Shown: positions 1-5,988, counted from the stretch's first letter. The stretch is 9,217 nucleotides of DNA from Pseudomonadota bacterium (GCA_022572105.1 JACZWN010000146.1:1-9217); one strand, 5' to 3'. A program made the numbers and translations. The notes: a model not told the origin generated them from the letters alone.

Positions 1-2
1 AT

Positions 3-380
3 CTCGCGCCCCACCGCGAGGCGGTGCGCCGGGCCTTGAGCTACCTGGCGCTACCGCGCAACGCCGCCCTCGGCGCTAAGTGCCTGTACCGCACGGTGGA
101 CGCGATCTGGTACGCCGCCGGCGACACCTCGACCGACTACAACTTCTATACCAAGCGCCTGCTCTTGGCCGGGGTCTATTCCTCGACCCTGCTGTGCTGG
201 CTCAACGACACCTCCGAGGGCCGCGCCGAGACTTGGGCCTTCCTCGACCGGCGCATCGCCGAGGTGATGAGGCTCGGCGCCATGCTCGGGCGCAGCGTCG
301 GCGCGCTGCTCGACCTGCCCGACCGAATCCTGAGCGGCCGGGCAAATCGGCGGCCAAAACGGGGACAGTATACCGTTTAA
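3..380 (+). CDS. coq9: COQ9 family protein, C-terminal part (5' end outside window)
   Basis: This is the 3' part (125 codons) of a gene whose start lies left of the window; the frame is open from base 3. The protein contains TVDAIWYAAGDTSTDYN, then YTKR, and later TWAFLDRRIAEVM. I recognise these as the conserved COQ9 C-terminal domain. COQ9 proteins are lipid-binding, TetR-like folds that support ubiquinone biosynthesis, notably the Coq7-type hydroxylation, at the inner membrane. An internal GTG at 24 could be mistaken for a start, but the homology extends upstream of it (LAPHREAVRRALSYLALP). The last residues (about RANRRPKRGQYTV) are basic and look unlike the conserved domain; they are encoded by a GGGGACAGTATACCG stretch that may be a repeat insertion. 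The stop is TAA. The gene converges on the CoA-transferase operon. Confidence 0.9.
   Translation, partial: LAPHREAVRRALSYLALPRNAALGAKCLYRTVDAIWYAAGDTSTDYNFYTKRLLLAGVYSSTLLCWLNDTSEGRAETWAFLDRRIAEVMRLGAMLGRSVGALLDLPDRILSGRANRRPKRGQYTV
357..378. repeat. Possible REP-like motif at the coq9 3' end
   Basis: The sequence AAACGG, ten bases, then CCGTTT forms a 6-bp inverted repeat. It encloses GGGGACAGTATACC with the palindrome GTATAC. From memory, GGGGACAGTATAC-type strings recur in bacterial genomes near REP-associated tyrosine (Y1) transposases. Only one copy is in this window, so repeat status is inferred. It overlaps the coq9 stop codon and would supply the final codons. Confidence 0.3.
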
Positions 381-384
381 GGGT

Positions 385-418
385 CGGGGCTCGCGTCAAC
401 TTTGGCGGCCAAGCCCCG
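385..418. terminator. Possible hairpin between convergent coq9 and CoA-transferase genes
   Basis: CGGGGCT (385-391) and AGCCCCG (412-418) are perfectly complementary across a 20-nt loop that holds a further short palindrome (TTGGCGGCCAA). It sits between two convergent stop codons, where a shared terminator would be expected. There is no T tract on either strand, so intrinsic termination is uncertain. Confidence 0.3.
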
Positions 419-462
419 CCGTCCTGGCGAGGTTCATCTCGCCGGTTTGCTGGAGAACCTGC

Positions 463-1221
463 TCAGCCGGGCAAGTGGCCGGTCAGGCGCTTGGCATCCT
501 CGGCGGCGTCCGGGAATAGGGACGCAGCGAAGCGCGGGTAGGTCCGCGCGATCTCGCGCGCGACCGGACCGCGCATCAGGGACAGCGTCTCAGCATCCGG
601 CGCCGGGGTCTGCGCCACCTCGTCCGGCCGGTCGAAGTCGAAGCCGGTGTTGTCGAGCACCGCCTCGAGGGAGGCGCCCGGATGGACGCTTTCCAGGCGA
701 AAGCGGCGGCGCGCGGTATCGAAGGCGAACAGCGCCATGTTGGTGATCAGCGCGTAGGGCCCGCCGCGCCGGTACACCCCGGGCGCGGAGGTGCCGGGCG
801 CGCTGATGAAGTCGACCCTGGGCACGAGCACCCGGCGGCTGTGCTCCTGGCGGAACAGAATCACGCGCGGCACCATGGCGTATAGGAACGCGGTGCCGAA
901 GCAGCCCGGCCAGCGCACCTCGGTTCGAGGGTAGTCGCCGGTTCCGATCAGGTTGATGTTCGCCTCGCCGTCGATCTGGCCGCCACCGATGAAGAACGCG
1001 TCGATCCGGCCTTGGGCGGCGCAGTCGAACAGCTCGACGCCGCCGTTGGTGAACATGTTGTTCTTGAGTCTGCCGAGCACCGTCACCCGGTCGTCCCGTT
1101 GCCGCGCCAGAAACGCCGCCGCGCCTGGAATCGGCGACAACTCACCGACGGCGACGTGACGGCAGCCTTCCAGGAGCCGCGCGATGGTCGCGATCAACAG
1201 TTCCTCGCGGCTGCAGTCCAT
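463..1221 (-). CDS. CoA-transferase superfamily protein, subunit B (GctB/IpdB-like)
   Basis: A 252-aa protein of the class I CoA-transferase beta family (COG2057), typical full length. Recognisable stretches are FTNGGVELFDCAAQGRIDAF, then GGGQIDGEANIN and GDYP at about residues 57-97, VPRVILFRQEH near 117-127 and VPRVDFISAPG near 133-143. Family members move CoA between acyl groups, or hydrolyse acyl-CoA rings as IpdAB does in steroid degradation; they act as A/B heteromers in the cytoplasm. Where GctB-type enzymes carry a catalytic Glu in an E-x-G context (about residue 54), this protein has GRLKNN, so classical ping-pong transferase chemistry is doubtful. The ATG at 1221 is preceded by GAGG about ten bases upstream. 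It lies 62 bp after the A subunit and is almost certainly co-transcribed with it. The substrate is unknown. Confidence 0.85.
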   Translation of the reverse strand: MDCSREELLIATIARLLEGCRHVAVGELSPIPGAAAFLARQRDDRVTVLGRLKNNMFTNGGVELFDCAAQGRIDAFFIGGGQIDGEANINLIGTGDYPRTEVRWPGCFGTAFLYAMVPRVILFRQEHSRRVLVPRVDFISAPGTSAPGVYRRGGPYALITNMALFAFDTARRRFRLESVHPGASLEAVLDNTGFDFDRPDEVAQTPAPDAETLSLMRGPVAREIARTYPRFAASLFPDAAEDAKRLTGHLPG

Positions 1222-1261
1222 AGCCGGATCCTCGGGCCGGTCGCCTGGGCTGATTCCCTTC

Positions 1262-1279
1262 TACCAACGACCTTTGGTA
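1262..1279. repeat. TACCAA/TTGGTA inverted repeat between the two CoA-transferase genes
   Basis: TACCAA (1262-1267) and TTGGTA (1274-1279) are perfect inverted copies separated by six bases, in the 62-bp gap between subunits A and B. The 19-nt block TACCAACGACCTTTGGTAT matches 15 of 19 positions of the end of the terminal inverted repeat at 6321-6339 (TATCAACGCTCCTTGGTAT). It may be a relic of a related element or a chance palindrome; there is no T tract, so it does not look like a terminator. Confidence 0.4.
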
Positions 1280-1283
1280 TGAC

Positions 1284-2126
1284 CTATTCGGCGGCCGTGG
1301 TCGCTTCCCCGCCGCCCAGATAGCGCGCCACGTAGCGCGCGAAGCCGTCTTGGCTGCGCGCCAGGCGGACATATTCCGAGATCTGCACCGCCTCGGCGGG
1401 ATAGGCATCCCAGAAGGCGAGCGGCCGGGCGCCGAATTCGGCCTCGGCGACCGCGGAGACGTAAAGCGATGGGATGGTGCCGGCCGCGGTCTCGTCCGAG
1501 GCGAGCAGGTCGTCGTCGACGATGGCCTCCACCGTGACCAGGGTCTCCCTGGCCGCGTGCGCCATGGTCATGAGTTCGCGCTGCCGCCCGATCCAGACGT
1601 TGCCGTGGCGGTCGGCGCGCGGGGCGTGGAACAGGGCGACGTCGGGCCGGATCGCCGGCAGCAACAGGATCGGATCGCCCGCCGTCTCGGCGAAAGGATT
1701 GTCGATCACCTTCCAGTCGTCGCGGTGGCTGACGAGATCGCTGCCCAGCACCCCGCGCAACGGCATGAAGGGGATGCCCTTTTGCGCCGCCTGGAGCCCA
1801 GCGTGGATCGCCGGGCAGGTGGCGTCCTTGAGCTCGATGGTCCCAGCCTTGACCGCCGCCGTGAAGCGCGGGGCCAGGCCGAATTCGCCCAGGGTCACGG
1901 CCGAGGTCTCGATGGTCGCGACGCAACCGGCTCCGATCAGGAGGTCCGCCTGCAGTCCGCTGGTCGGCACGCAGACCAAGTGCAGACCGCGCGCCCGGCG
2001 CCGGATCAACGCCGCCGTGGCGGCCATGGACACGCCCGAGGTATCCCGGGGCACGGCGACCATCGCCCGGTCCCGGACCCCGGCAACCAGTGCGTCGACC
2101 GAGTCGACGATTCGATTGCTGGTCAT
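1284..2126 (-). CDS. CoA-transferase superfamily protein, subunit A (GctA/IpdA-like)
   Basis: A 280-aa protein of the class I CoA-transferase alpha family (COG1788). Recognisable parts are VAVPRDTSGVSMAATAALIR near the N-terminus, VPTSGLQADLLIGAG, then SAVTLGEFGLAPRF, KGIPFMPLRGVLGSDL and a later ADRHGNVWIG. These match subunit A proteins that pair with GctB/IpdB-type partners. The start at 2126 is chosen because GGAGG stands eight bases before this ATG; an upstream in-frame ATG at 2204 would add 26 residues outside the family pattern. It is the first gene of a two-gene operon with subunit B and is divergent from the sulfatase gene. Its role is CoA transfer or acyl-CoA hydrolysis in the cytoplasm; the substrate cannot be deduced. 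Confidence 0.88.
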   Translation of the reverse strand: MTSNRIVDSVDALVAGVRDRAMVAVPRDTSGVSMAATAALIRRRARGLHLVCVPTSGLQADLLIGAGCVATIETSAVTLGEFGLAPRFTAAVKAGTIELKDATCPAIHAGLQAAQKGIPFMPLRGVLGSDLVSHRDDWKVIDNPFAETAGDPILLLPAIRPDVALFHAPRADRHGNVWIGRQRELMTMAHAARETLVTVEAIVDDDLLASDETAAGTIPSLYVSAVAEAEFGARPLAFWDAYPAEAVQISEYVRLARSQDGFARYVARYLGGGEATTAAE

Positions 2127-2209
2127 GACTTGCGCCTCCGAGTCCTTGGTTAGCAGGAAACGGGGCCAGCCGTAAGGGCGCTCTTTGCCAGCCGCCTGCC
2201 TCACGGCAC

Positions 2210-2238
2210 TTGACGTGGCGGCGCCAGTTCAATATTAG
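2210..2238 (+). promoter_or_regulatory. Sigma70-like promoter for the sulfatase gene
   Basis: TTGACG (2210-2215) and TATTAG (2233-2238) are separated by exactly 17 bp, matching the -35/-10 consensus at 5 and 4 of 6 positions. Predicted transcription starts near 2245, leaving a leader of about 75 nt before the GTG start at 2320. It lies in the 193-bp gap shared with the divergent CoA-transferase operon. Confidence 0.55.
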
Positions 2239-2319
2239 GCGTCGATTCGCCGAGGATGGCACCCGGCGCGTCTGGCGATTGCAGTCCGGCGCAGGTTCCA
2301 CTCACGAGGGAGGTTTCCC

Positions 2320-3879
2320 GTGAACGAGCCCTTGAACGTCCTCTTCATCACGGCGGACGAATGGCGCGGCGAGTGCCTCTCCGCCTTGGGCCACCCTTGC
2401 CTTAAAACGCCGAACCTGGACCGGCTCGCCGCCGAGGGCACCTTGTTCACCCGCCATTACGCCCAGGCCACGCCCTGCGGGCCGGGCCGAGCCTCGCTCT
2501 ACACCGGCATGTACCTGCAGAACCACCGCTCGGTGGTGAACGGCGCGCCGCTCGACGCGCGCCACACCAACGTGGCGCTGGAGGCGCGCAAGGCGGGCTA
2601 CGAGCCGGCGCTGTTCGGCTTTACCGACGTGGGCGCGGACCCGCGTAGGCATCACCCCGAGGACCCCGCGGCCCACGACTACGATGGGCTACTGCCGGGC
2701 ATGATGCCGGTCGTCTGGCTCAGGGACGACCAGCTGTCCTGGCTCGCCGACCTGCGGCACAAGGGTTACCGGATTCCGCCCGGCCACAACGGGGTGTTCC
2801 AGCCCAAGGCCGACTTTCCCGGCGCCGCCGGGCGCGGCCCGACTTACGCGCCGGCCCTCTACAAGGCCGAGGACAGCAACACCGCGTTCCTCACCGGCGA
2901 GGCGATGAAGTACATCTCGGTGCGCCACGCCCGGCCCTGGTTCGTCCACATCTCCTACCTGGCGCCGCACCCCCATTTCATCGTGCCCGAGCCCTACCAC
3001 GACCTCTACGATCCCGCCGAGGTCCCCTTGCCCGTGCGCGCCGCGAGCCCCGAGCGGGAGGCTCAACAGCACCCCTGGCTCGCCCATTACCTGTTCAACC
3101 AGCACGGCACCGGAGCCTCCTTTGGGTTGACGGCCGGCGACGGCCTGCACTTCGGCGAAGCCGAGTTGCGCCAGGTGCGCGCCACCTACTACGCCATGAT
3201 GTCCGAGGTCGACGACCAGCTCGGCCGCCTGATCGACTTTCTCAAGGCCGAGGGGCTCTACGAGCGCACGCTCATCGTCTTCACCACGGACCACGGCGAG
3301 CAGTTGGGCGACCACTGGTTGTTCGGCAAGTACGGCTACTTCGACCAGTCCTTCCACATCCCGCTGATCCTGCGCGACCCCTCGGCCGCCGCCGAGGGCA
3401 GGCGCGGGCGCCGGATCGAGGCCTTCACGGAGAACGTCGACGTGATGCCGACCATCCTGGAGTGGCTCGGCCTCGAGGCGCCGCCTCAGTGCGACGGCCT
3501 GTCGTTGCTGCCCTTCTGTCGCGACGAAGAGCCGGGCGACTGGCGGCAGGAGGCGCACTGGGAGTACGACTTCCGCAATATCATCGACCGGAAGTTCGAA
3601 GCGGCCCTCGGCCTCACGCCGGACCAGTGCGCCATGAACGTGATCCGGGGCGAGCGCTACAAGTACGTGCACTTCACGGCGCTGCCGCCGCTGTTCTTCG
3701 ACCTGGAACGGGACCCGATGGAATTCACCAATCTGGTCGAGGATCCGAGCTATCGGGACCTGGTCATGGAATACGCGCAGAAGATGCTGTCCTGGCGCAT
3801 GAACCACGACGAGCGGGGGCTGGCCAACCTGAGGCTGACCCCGGAGGGCGTGGTCGAGCACAAGGGGCGGCGGCGGTAG
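2320..3879 (+). CDS. Sulfatase / phosphonate monoester hydrolase-type enzyme
   Basis: A 519-aa member of the formylglycine-dependent sulfatase branch of the alkaline phosphatase superfamily. The signature CGPGRASLYTG begins at Cys53 (C-x-P-x-R), the residue oxidised to formylglycine. Metal-site residues are visible: Asp13 in FITADEWRGE, and Asp324-His325 in FTTDHGEQLGDH. Lys337 (FGKYG) and the histidines of APHPHF (about 217-219) fit the active site. From memory, length and residue spacing are close to those of rhizobial and Burkholderia phosphonate monoester hydrolases (about 514 aa), which also hydrolyse sulfate and phosphate esters. No signal peptide is seen, so it is probably cytoplasmic. 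The GTG start is six bases after GAGGGAGG. It is divergent from the CoA-transferase operon. Its activity depends on a formylglycine-generating enzyme not present here, and its natural substrate is unknown. Confidence 0.93.
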   Translation: MNEPLNVLFITADEWRGECLSALGHPCLKTPNLDRLAAEGTLFTRHYAQATPCGPGRASLYTGMYLQNHRSVVNGAPLDARHTNVALEARKAGYEPALFGFTDVGADPRRHHPEDPAAHDYDGLLPGMMPVVWLRDDQLSWLADLRHKGYRIPPGHNGVFQPKADFPGAAGRGPTYAPALYKAEDSNTAFLTGEAMKYISVRHARPWFVHISYLAPHPHFIVPEPYHDLYDPAEVPLPVRAASPEREAQQHPWLAHYLFNQHGTGASFGLTAGDGLHFGEAELRQVRATYYAMMSEVDDQLGRLIDFLKAEGLYERTLIVFTTDHGEQLGDHWLFGKYGYFDQSFHIPLILRDPSAAAEGRRGRRIEAFTENVDVMPTILEWLGLEAPPQCDGLSLLPFCRDEEPGDWRQEAHWEYDFRNIIDRKFEAALGLTPDQCAMNVIRGERYKYVHFTALPPLFFDLERDPMEFTNLVEDPSYRDLVMEYAQKMLSWRMNHDERGLANLRLTPEGVVEHKGRRR

Positions 3880-3912
3880 GGCGGCCACGGGTCCCGCTTC
3901 GATCCCAAGGCG

Positions 3913-3929
3913 CGCGGCGGCGAGCCGCG
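3913..3929 (+). terminator. Hairpin downstream of the sulfatase gene
   Basis: CGCGGC (3913-3918) and GCCGCG (3924-3929) form a perfect 6-bp GC stem with a 5-nt loop, 34 bases after the sulfatase stop. No T run follows, so it is at best a weak or factor-assisted terminator. Confidence 0.3.
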
Positions 3930-4009
3930 AACGAACCCTCGCGCGAAGGTGACGCCGGTCTTCGGATGTCATCCACCCCGGCCCTGGCCACAACGAGTTC
4001 TTGAGAGTG

Positions 4010-4272
4010 ACCTGGCAAACCAAGTCGCAAAAGCATGACAATTCTAATGTGGTAATAATTTCTATCCACTCGTTAACCAATAATCTTAATGATTCCGATC
4101 CCTATCACTGTAATAATGTAATAATTAAGAGTTGGATTTAGGAAATTAACCATCAGTCCGGCGATATCATAAATATGTATGTTTAAAGACAGGCATATAC
4201 TCTTGATTTTTGGCGGTTTATCCCACAAAATTTAACCCAATCTTATGTATGGCAAATAGCGAGTAGTTGGAC
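4010..4272 (+). promoter_or_regulatory. AT-rich control region upstream of sciP with CtrA-like boxes
   Basis: This stretch is sharply AT-rich against a GC-rich background and has no credible gene. It holds TTAACCAT (4146-4153), the octamer associated with CtrA in alphaproteobacteria, and TTAA-N7-TTAT (4232-4246), one base off the CtrA TTAA-N7-TTAA pattern. Other TTAA half-sites are at 4073, 4086, 4125 and 4183. A GANTC methylation site (GATTC) is at 4091-4095. One promoter candidate is TTGATT (4203-4208), 17 bp, then CAAAAT (4226-4231); with it, the box at 4232 would lie over the transcription start. In Caulobacter, sciP is controlled by CtrA, which supports reading these as regulatory sites, but binding is inferred. 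Confidence 0.5.
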
Positions 4273-4614
4273 ATGTTGAAACGGCCAGGTAGGTCGAACG
4301 GTGCAATTGGGCCGACGGGAAAGCCACTGACCGTCGACAATCTTCCGCCAGCGGACACCGAGCGTTGGGTGATCCGGCGCAAGGCCGAGGTCGTTGCCGC
4401 CGTGCGCAACGGGCTCATCGGCCTGGACGAGGCCTGCGAACGGTACCGGCTATCGGTCGAGGAATTCCTCAACTGGCAGCAGTTGATCGAATCGCACGGC
4501 CTGCGCGGCCTGCGGGTCACGCGGACTCAAGAGTACCGCGAGGCCTCGAGCGACCGGGCCGCCGTTCCGGTCCTGTCCCGGCAGCGCGACGGCACGGACG
4601 GTCGCGAAGTCTAG
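4273..4614 (+). CDS. sciP: CtrA inhibitor SciP (DUF1153 family)
   Basis: A 113-aa protein whose core is near-identical to what I know of SciP: IGPTGKPLTVDNLPP at about residues 12-26, then RWVIRRKAEVVAAVRNGLI, LDEACERYRLSVEEFLNWQ and HGLRGLRVTRTQEY. The middle is a Trp-repressor-like helix-turn-helix. In Caulobacter, SciP binds the regulator CtrA and blocks transcription of CtrA-dependent genes in G1 cells. The C-terminal 25 residues are polar and probably disordered. The ATG at 4273 was chosen; a TTG two codons upstream (4267) is the alternative, and neither has a strong ribosome binding site. The gene has its own long AT-rich leader and converges on the IalB-like gene. Confidence 0.9.
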   Translation: MLKRPGRSNGAIGPTGKPLTVDNLPPADTERWVIRRKAEVVAAVRNGLIGLDEACERYRLSVEEFLNWQQLIESHGLRGLRVTRTQEYREASSDRAAVPVLSRQRDGTDGREV

Positions 4615-4645
4615 TCGTCCCCGCAGACCCGGGACTCGACGTCCA

Positions 4646-4664
4646 GGGGCCCTTCGGGCACCCC
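4646..4664. terminator. Possible bidirectional hairpin between sciP and the IalB-like gene
   Basis: GGGG-CCC-TTC-GGG-CA-CCCC folds into a 7-bp GC stem with a two-base bulge and a tight TTC loop. It lies in the 99-bp gap between two convergent stop codons. No T tract is present on either side, so termination strength is uncertain. Confidence 0.35.
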
Positions 4665-4682
4665 GGCGAACCGGCGTGTTGG

Positions 4683-4726
4683 GAACTTCGCGCCGGCTAG
4701 AACTTCGCGCCCGCTAGAACTTTGCG
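4683..4726. repeat. 17-bp tandem repeat at the 3' end of the IalB-like gene
   Basis: GAACTTCGCGCCGGCTA (4683-4699) and GAACTTCGCGCCCGCTA (4700-4716) differ at one base. A partial third copy, GAACTTTGCG (4717-4726), is the last codons of the minus-strand gene. Each full copy carries CTA, a minus-strand TAG, so the array repeats the end of the coding sequence outward past the true stop. Confidence 0.8.
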
Positions 4727-5193
4727 TAGGTGGCCGAGAACCCGCGCAGGGAGACCTCTTGGTCCAGGATGAACTCCAACGCGTCGTCGATGATGGAGAC
4801 GCGGGCACGCCGCCCCTTCCTGAACTGGCGCAAGAGCAAGCGGGACTTCTCCAGCTCGAAATAGCACATCCCGACCTCGCATTCGTCGGCTTGCACCGGA
4901 TCCTCCCGATCGACCTTGATCGTCGTAGCGGTGAACTTTAGCTCCTCGCCGGTCACGACCAAGGGGGATTTGCCGCCCTTGTCGTGGACGAAGTAGATGA
5001 GGAAATCGCGGCCACCGTCGCTGGCCACGATCTCCGTGGTGCAGATCTTCACTGCGGAGTCTTCGTCCTCCATGCACTGGAAGTTCCAGGCCTCGGCTTC
5101 GGCGGCGCGCGCGCCGCCACCGAACAGTGCGGGCCCGAACGGCGCGAGCCCGGCCGCCGCGATAAGCATCAAGATTTTCGAAGACCCCGCCAT
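4714..5193 (-). CDS. Secreted IalB-like (invasion-associated locus B family) protein
   Basis: A 159-aa protein with an N-terminal signal sequence (MAGSSKILMLIAAAGLAPFG, cleavage probably near ARA-AEA, about residue 30), so it is exported to the periplasm. The mature part has four cysteines, Cys40, Cys51, Cys105 and Cys110 (ECEVGMC), able to form two disulfides. It ends EVSLRGFSATYAKF, like the xSLxGFxAAY ending of IalB-family proteins (PF06776). Family members are small periplasmic proteins common in alphaproteobacteria; outside Bartonella their role is poorly defined. The ATG at 5193 has only a weak GCGGGA upstream. The gene lies downstream of the DUF4410 lipoprotein gene on the same strand, with a strong terminator between them, so it probably has its own promoter. 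The 3' end overlaps a tandem repeat. Confidence 0.62.
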   Translation of the reverse strand: MAGSSKILMLIAAAGLAPFGPALFGGGARAAEAEAWNFQCMEDEDSAVKICTTEIVASDGGRDFLIYFVHDKGGKSPLVVTGEELKFTATTIKVDREDPVQADECEVGMCYFELEKSRLLLRQFRKGRRARVSIIDDALEFILDQEVSLRGFSATYAKF

Positions 5194-5235
5194 CGACGTC
5201 CCGCCATTATTCCCCCAAGACGCAGTATTAGGCCA

Positions 5236-5253
5236 GACCCAGGCCCTTGGGTC
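5236..5253. repeat. GACCCA/TGGGTC inverted repeat upstream of the IalB-like gene
   Basis: GACCCA (5236-5241) and TGGGTC (5248-5253) are perfect inverted copies with a 6-base spacer. They lie between the terminator of the lipoprotein gene and the IalB-like start, where a promoter is needed, so this could be an operator or a leader hairpin. No clear -35/-10 pair was found here. Confidence 0.4.
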
Positions 5254-5265
5254 CAGATGCCCACA

Positions 5266-5288
5266 GAAAAGCCCCCCCGGGGGGGGGC
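5266..5288 (-). terminator. Intrinsic terminator of the DUF4410 lipoprotein gene
   Basis: Read on the minus strand, a run of nine C and seven G (plus strand GC7 then G9C, 5271-5288) folds into a GC-only hairpin followed by CTTTTCT. It begins two bases after the TAA of the lipoprotein gene, the expected place for a rho-independent terminator. The homopolymer runs are unusually long and prone to length variation. Confidence 0.75.
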
Positions 5289-5290
5289 CG

Positions 5291-5872
5291 TTACTGGCTC
5301 TTCCTGGCCGGGGGTTCGAGGGGTTCGCCGTTCGACCAGCGGATCAGCGAGTTGGCGGTCTCCTCGCCCAACTTCCGCACCAGGTCGTCCATGTCCAGGA
5401 AATTCGCCCCGCCGATCCCGGCGCCACCGGAATAGGCCTTGCGGCTTTCGAACCTGGCCAGGGTGGCGCCGCCCGCGTCCTTGATCTCGAAGGTCGCCCG
5501 GGCGATGGCCCGGCCGGCGCCGAAACCGATGATCCAGCGCGCCGCCGTGCTGCCCTTGTCGATCTCCGTCAGCTTGCCCGAGACGACGATGGCGGCGGGC
5601 GGCACGGGGCTCGCGGAGCCGACAATCACCTCCCGGAAGGCCCCGGCCTCGCGCAGGCGCGCGACCAGGCCTTGGCGCAGGTGCGGGATATAGAGATCCA
5701 GGAGCTCGTCCTCGCTGGTGAGATCGGCGACGACCACCGTGTCGATTTTCTGCTCGGGGGCGGGCTGCACCAGTTCCGGCGTGATTGTCGTGGTCGTGCA
5801 GGCGCCCAAGAGCACCACGATCGTGACCACCGGAGCGAGTCGGAACCACCCGCTTGCCGACGAATTGCGCAT
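5291..5872 (-). CDS. DUF4410-type outer-membrane lipoprotein
   Basis: A 193-aa lipoprotein: a hydrophobic signal (residues 12-22) ends in the lipobox LGAC, with Cys25 as the lipidated residue, followed by a Thr-rich linker. The mature part has IVVSGKLTEIDKGSTAARWI then IGFGAGRAIARATFEIKDA at about residues 95-133, the glycine-rich pattern I associate with DUF4410 (PF14366). The function of that family is not established; envelope association follows from the lipobox. The ATG at 5872 is set by GAGGAG seven bases upstream; the open frame runs far upstream but the lipoprotein signal fixes the start. The C-terminus (EPPARKSQ) is polar. Two perfect inverted repeats lie upstream, and a terminator directly follows the stop. 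Confidence 0.75.
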   Translation of the reverse strand: MRNSSASGWFRLAPVVTIVVLLGACTTTTITPELVQPAPEQKIDTVVVADLTSEDELLDLYIPHLRQGLVARLREAGAFREVIVGSASPVPPAAIVVSGKLTEIDKGSTAARWIIGFGAGRAIARATFEIKDAGGATLARFESRKAYSGGAGIGGANFLDMDDLVRKLGEETANSLIRWSNGEPLEPPARKSQ

Positions 5873-5909
5873 GATCGGTCTCCTCGTTCGACGTGACGGA
5901 CTCGTGGCC

Positions 5910-5932
5910 CGGCCCCGGCGTGACCGGGGCCG
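5910..5932. repeat. Perfect 9-bp inverted repeat upstream of the lipoprotein gene
   Basis: CGGCCCCGG (5910-5918), loop CGTGA, then CCGGGGCCG (5924-5932) is a perfect 9-bp GC stem with a 5-nt loop, 38 bp upstream of the lipoprotein start. In RNA it would be a very stable leader hairpin. No T run follows on the minus strand, so a leader structure or protein site is more likely than a terminator. Confidence 0.6.
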
Positions 5933-5962
5933 CGCTCCGGAAGCAGGATGTCCGGCCGATCG

Positions 5963-5988
5963 GGCAATCCATAGCTTTCCGGATTGCC
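5963..5988. repeat. GGCAATCC/GGATTGCC inverted repeat
   Basis: GGCAATCC (5963-5970) and GGATTGCC (5981-5988) are perfect 8-bp inverted copies with a 10-bp spacer, so their centres are 18 bp apart, roughly two helical turns. That spacing suits a dimeric DNA-binding protein. It is adjacent to the palindrome CCGATCGG (5956-5963) and lies in the likely promoter region of the lipoprotein gene. The regulator is unknown. Confidence 0.45.

Noticed and set aside
24..380. GTG at 24 as the true start of the first gene
   Set aside because: The reading frame and COQ9 similarity continue to the left edge, so the gene is cut by the window.
1350..2153. Plus-strand open frames opposite CoA-transferase subunit A (267 and 233 codons)
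   Set aside because: Both are antisense to a gene with recognisable family motifs and give Arg/Gly/Asp-rich or Ser/Arg-rich translations without any domain.
1261..2301. A 346-codon minus-strand frame overlapping subunit A
   Set aside because: It is another frame of the same strand with Arg/Gly/Pro-rich translation; subunit A in the neighbouring frame has the family motifs and a good ribosome binding site.
2689..4080. Long minus-strand open frame (463 codons) opposite the sulfatase gene
   Set aside because: It lies antisense to a clear sulfatase with intact catalytic motifs; its translation is low-complexity (Val/Gly/Arg/His/Leu-rich), as expected of the complement of a GC-rich gene.
4984..5896. 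Plus-strand open frames opposite the IalB-like and DUF4410 genes (166 and 299 codons)
   Set aside because: They are shadows of two genes with proper signal sequences, starts and terminators.
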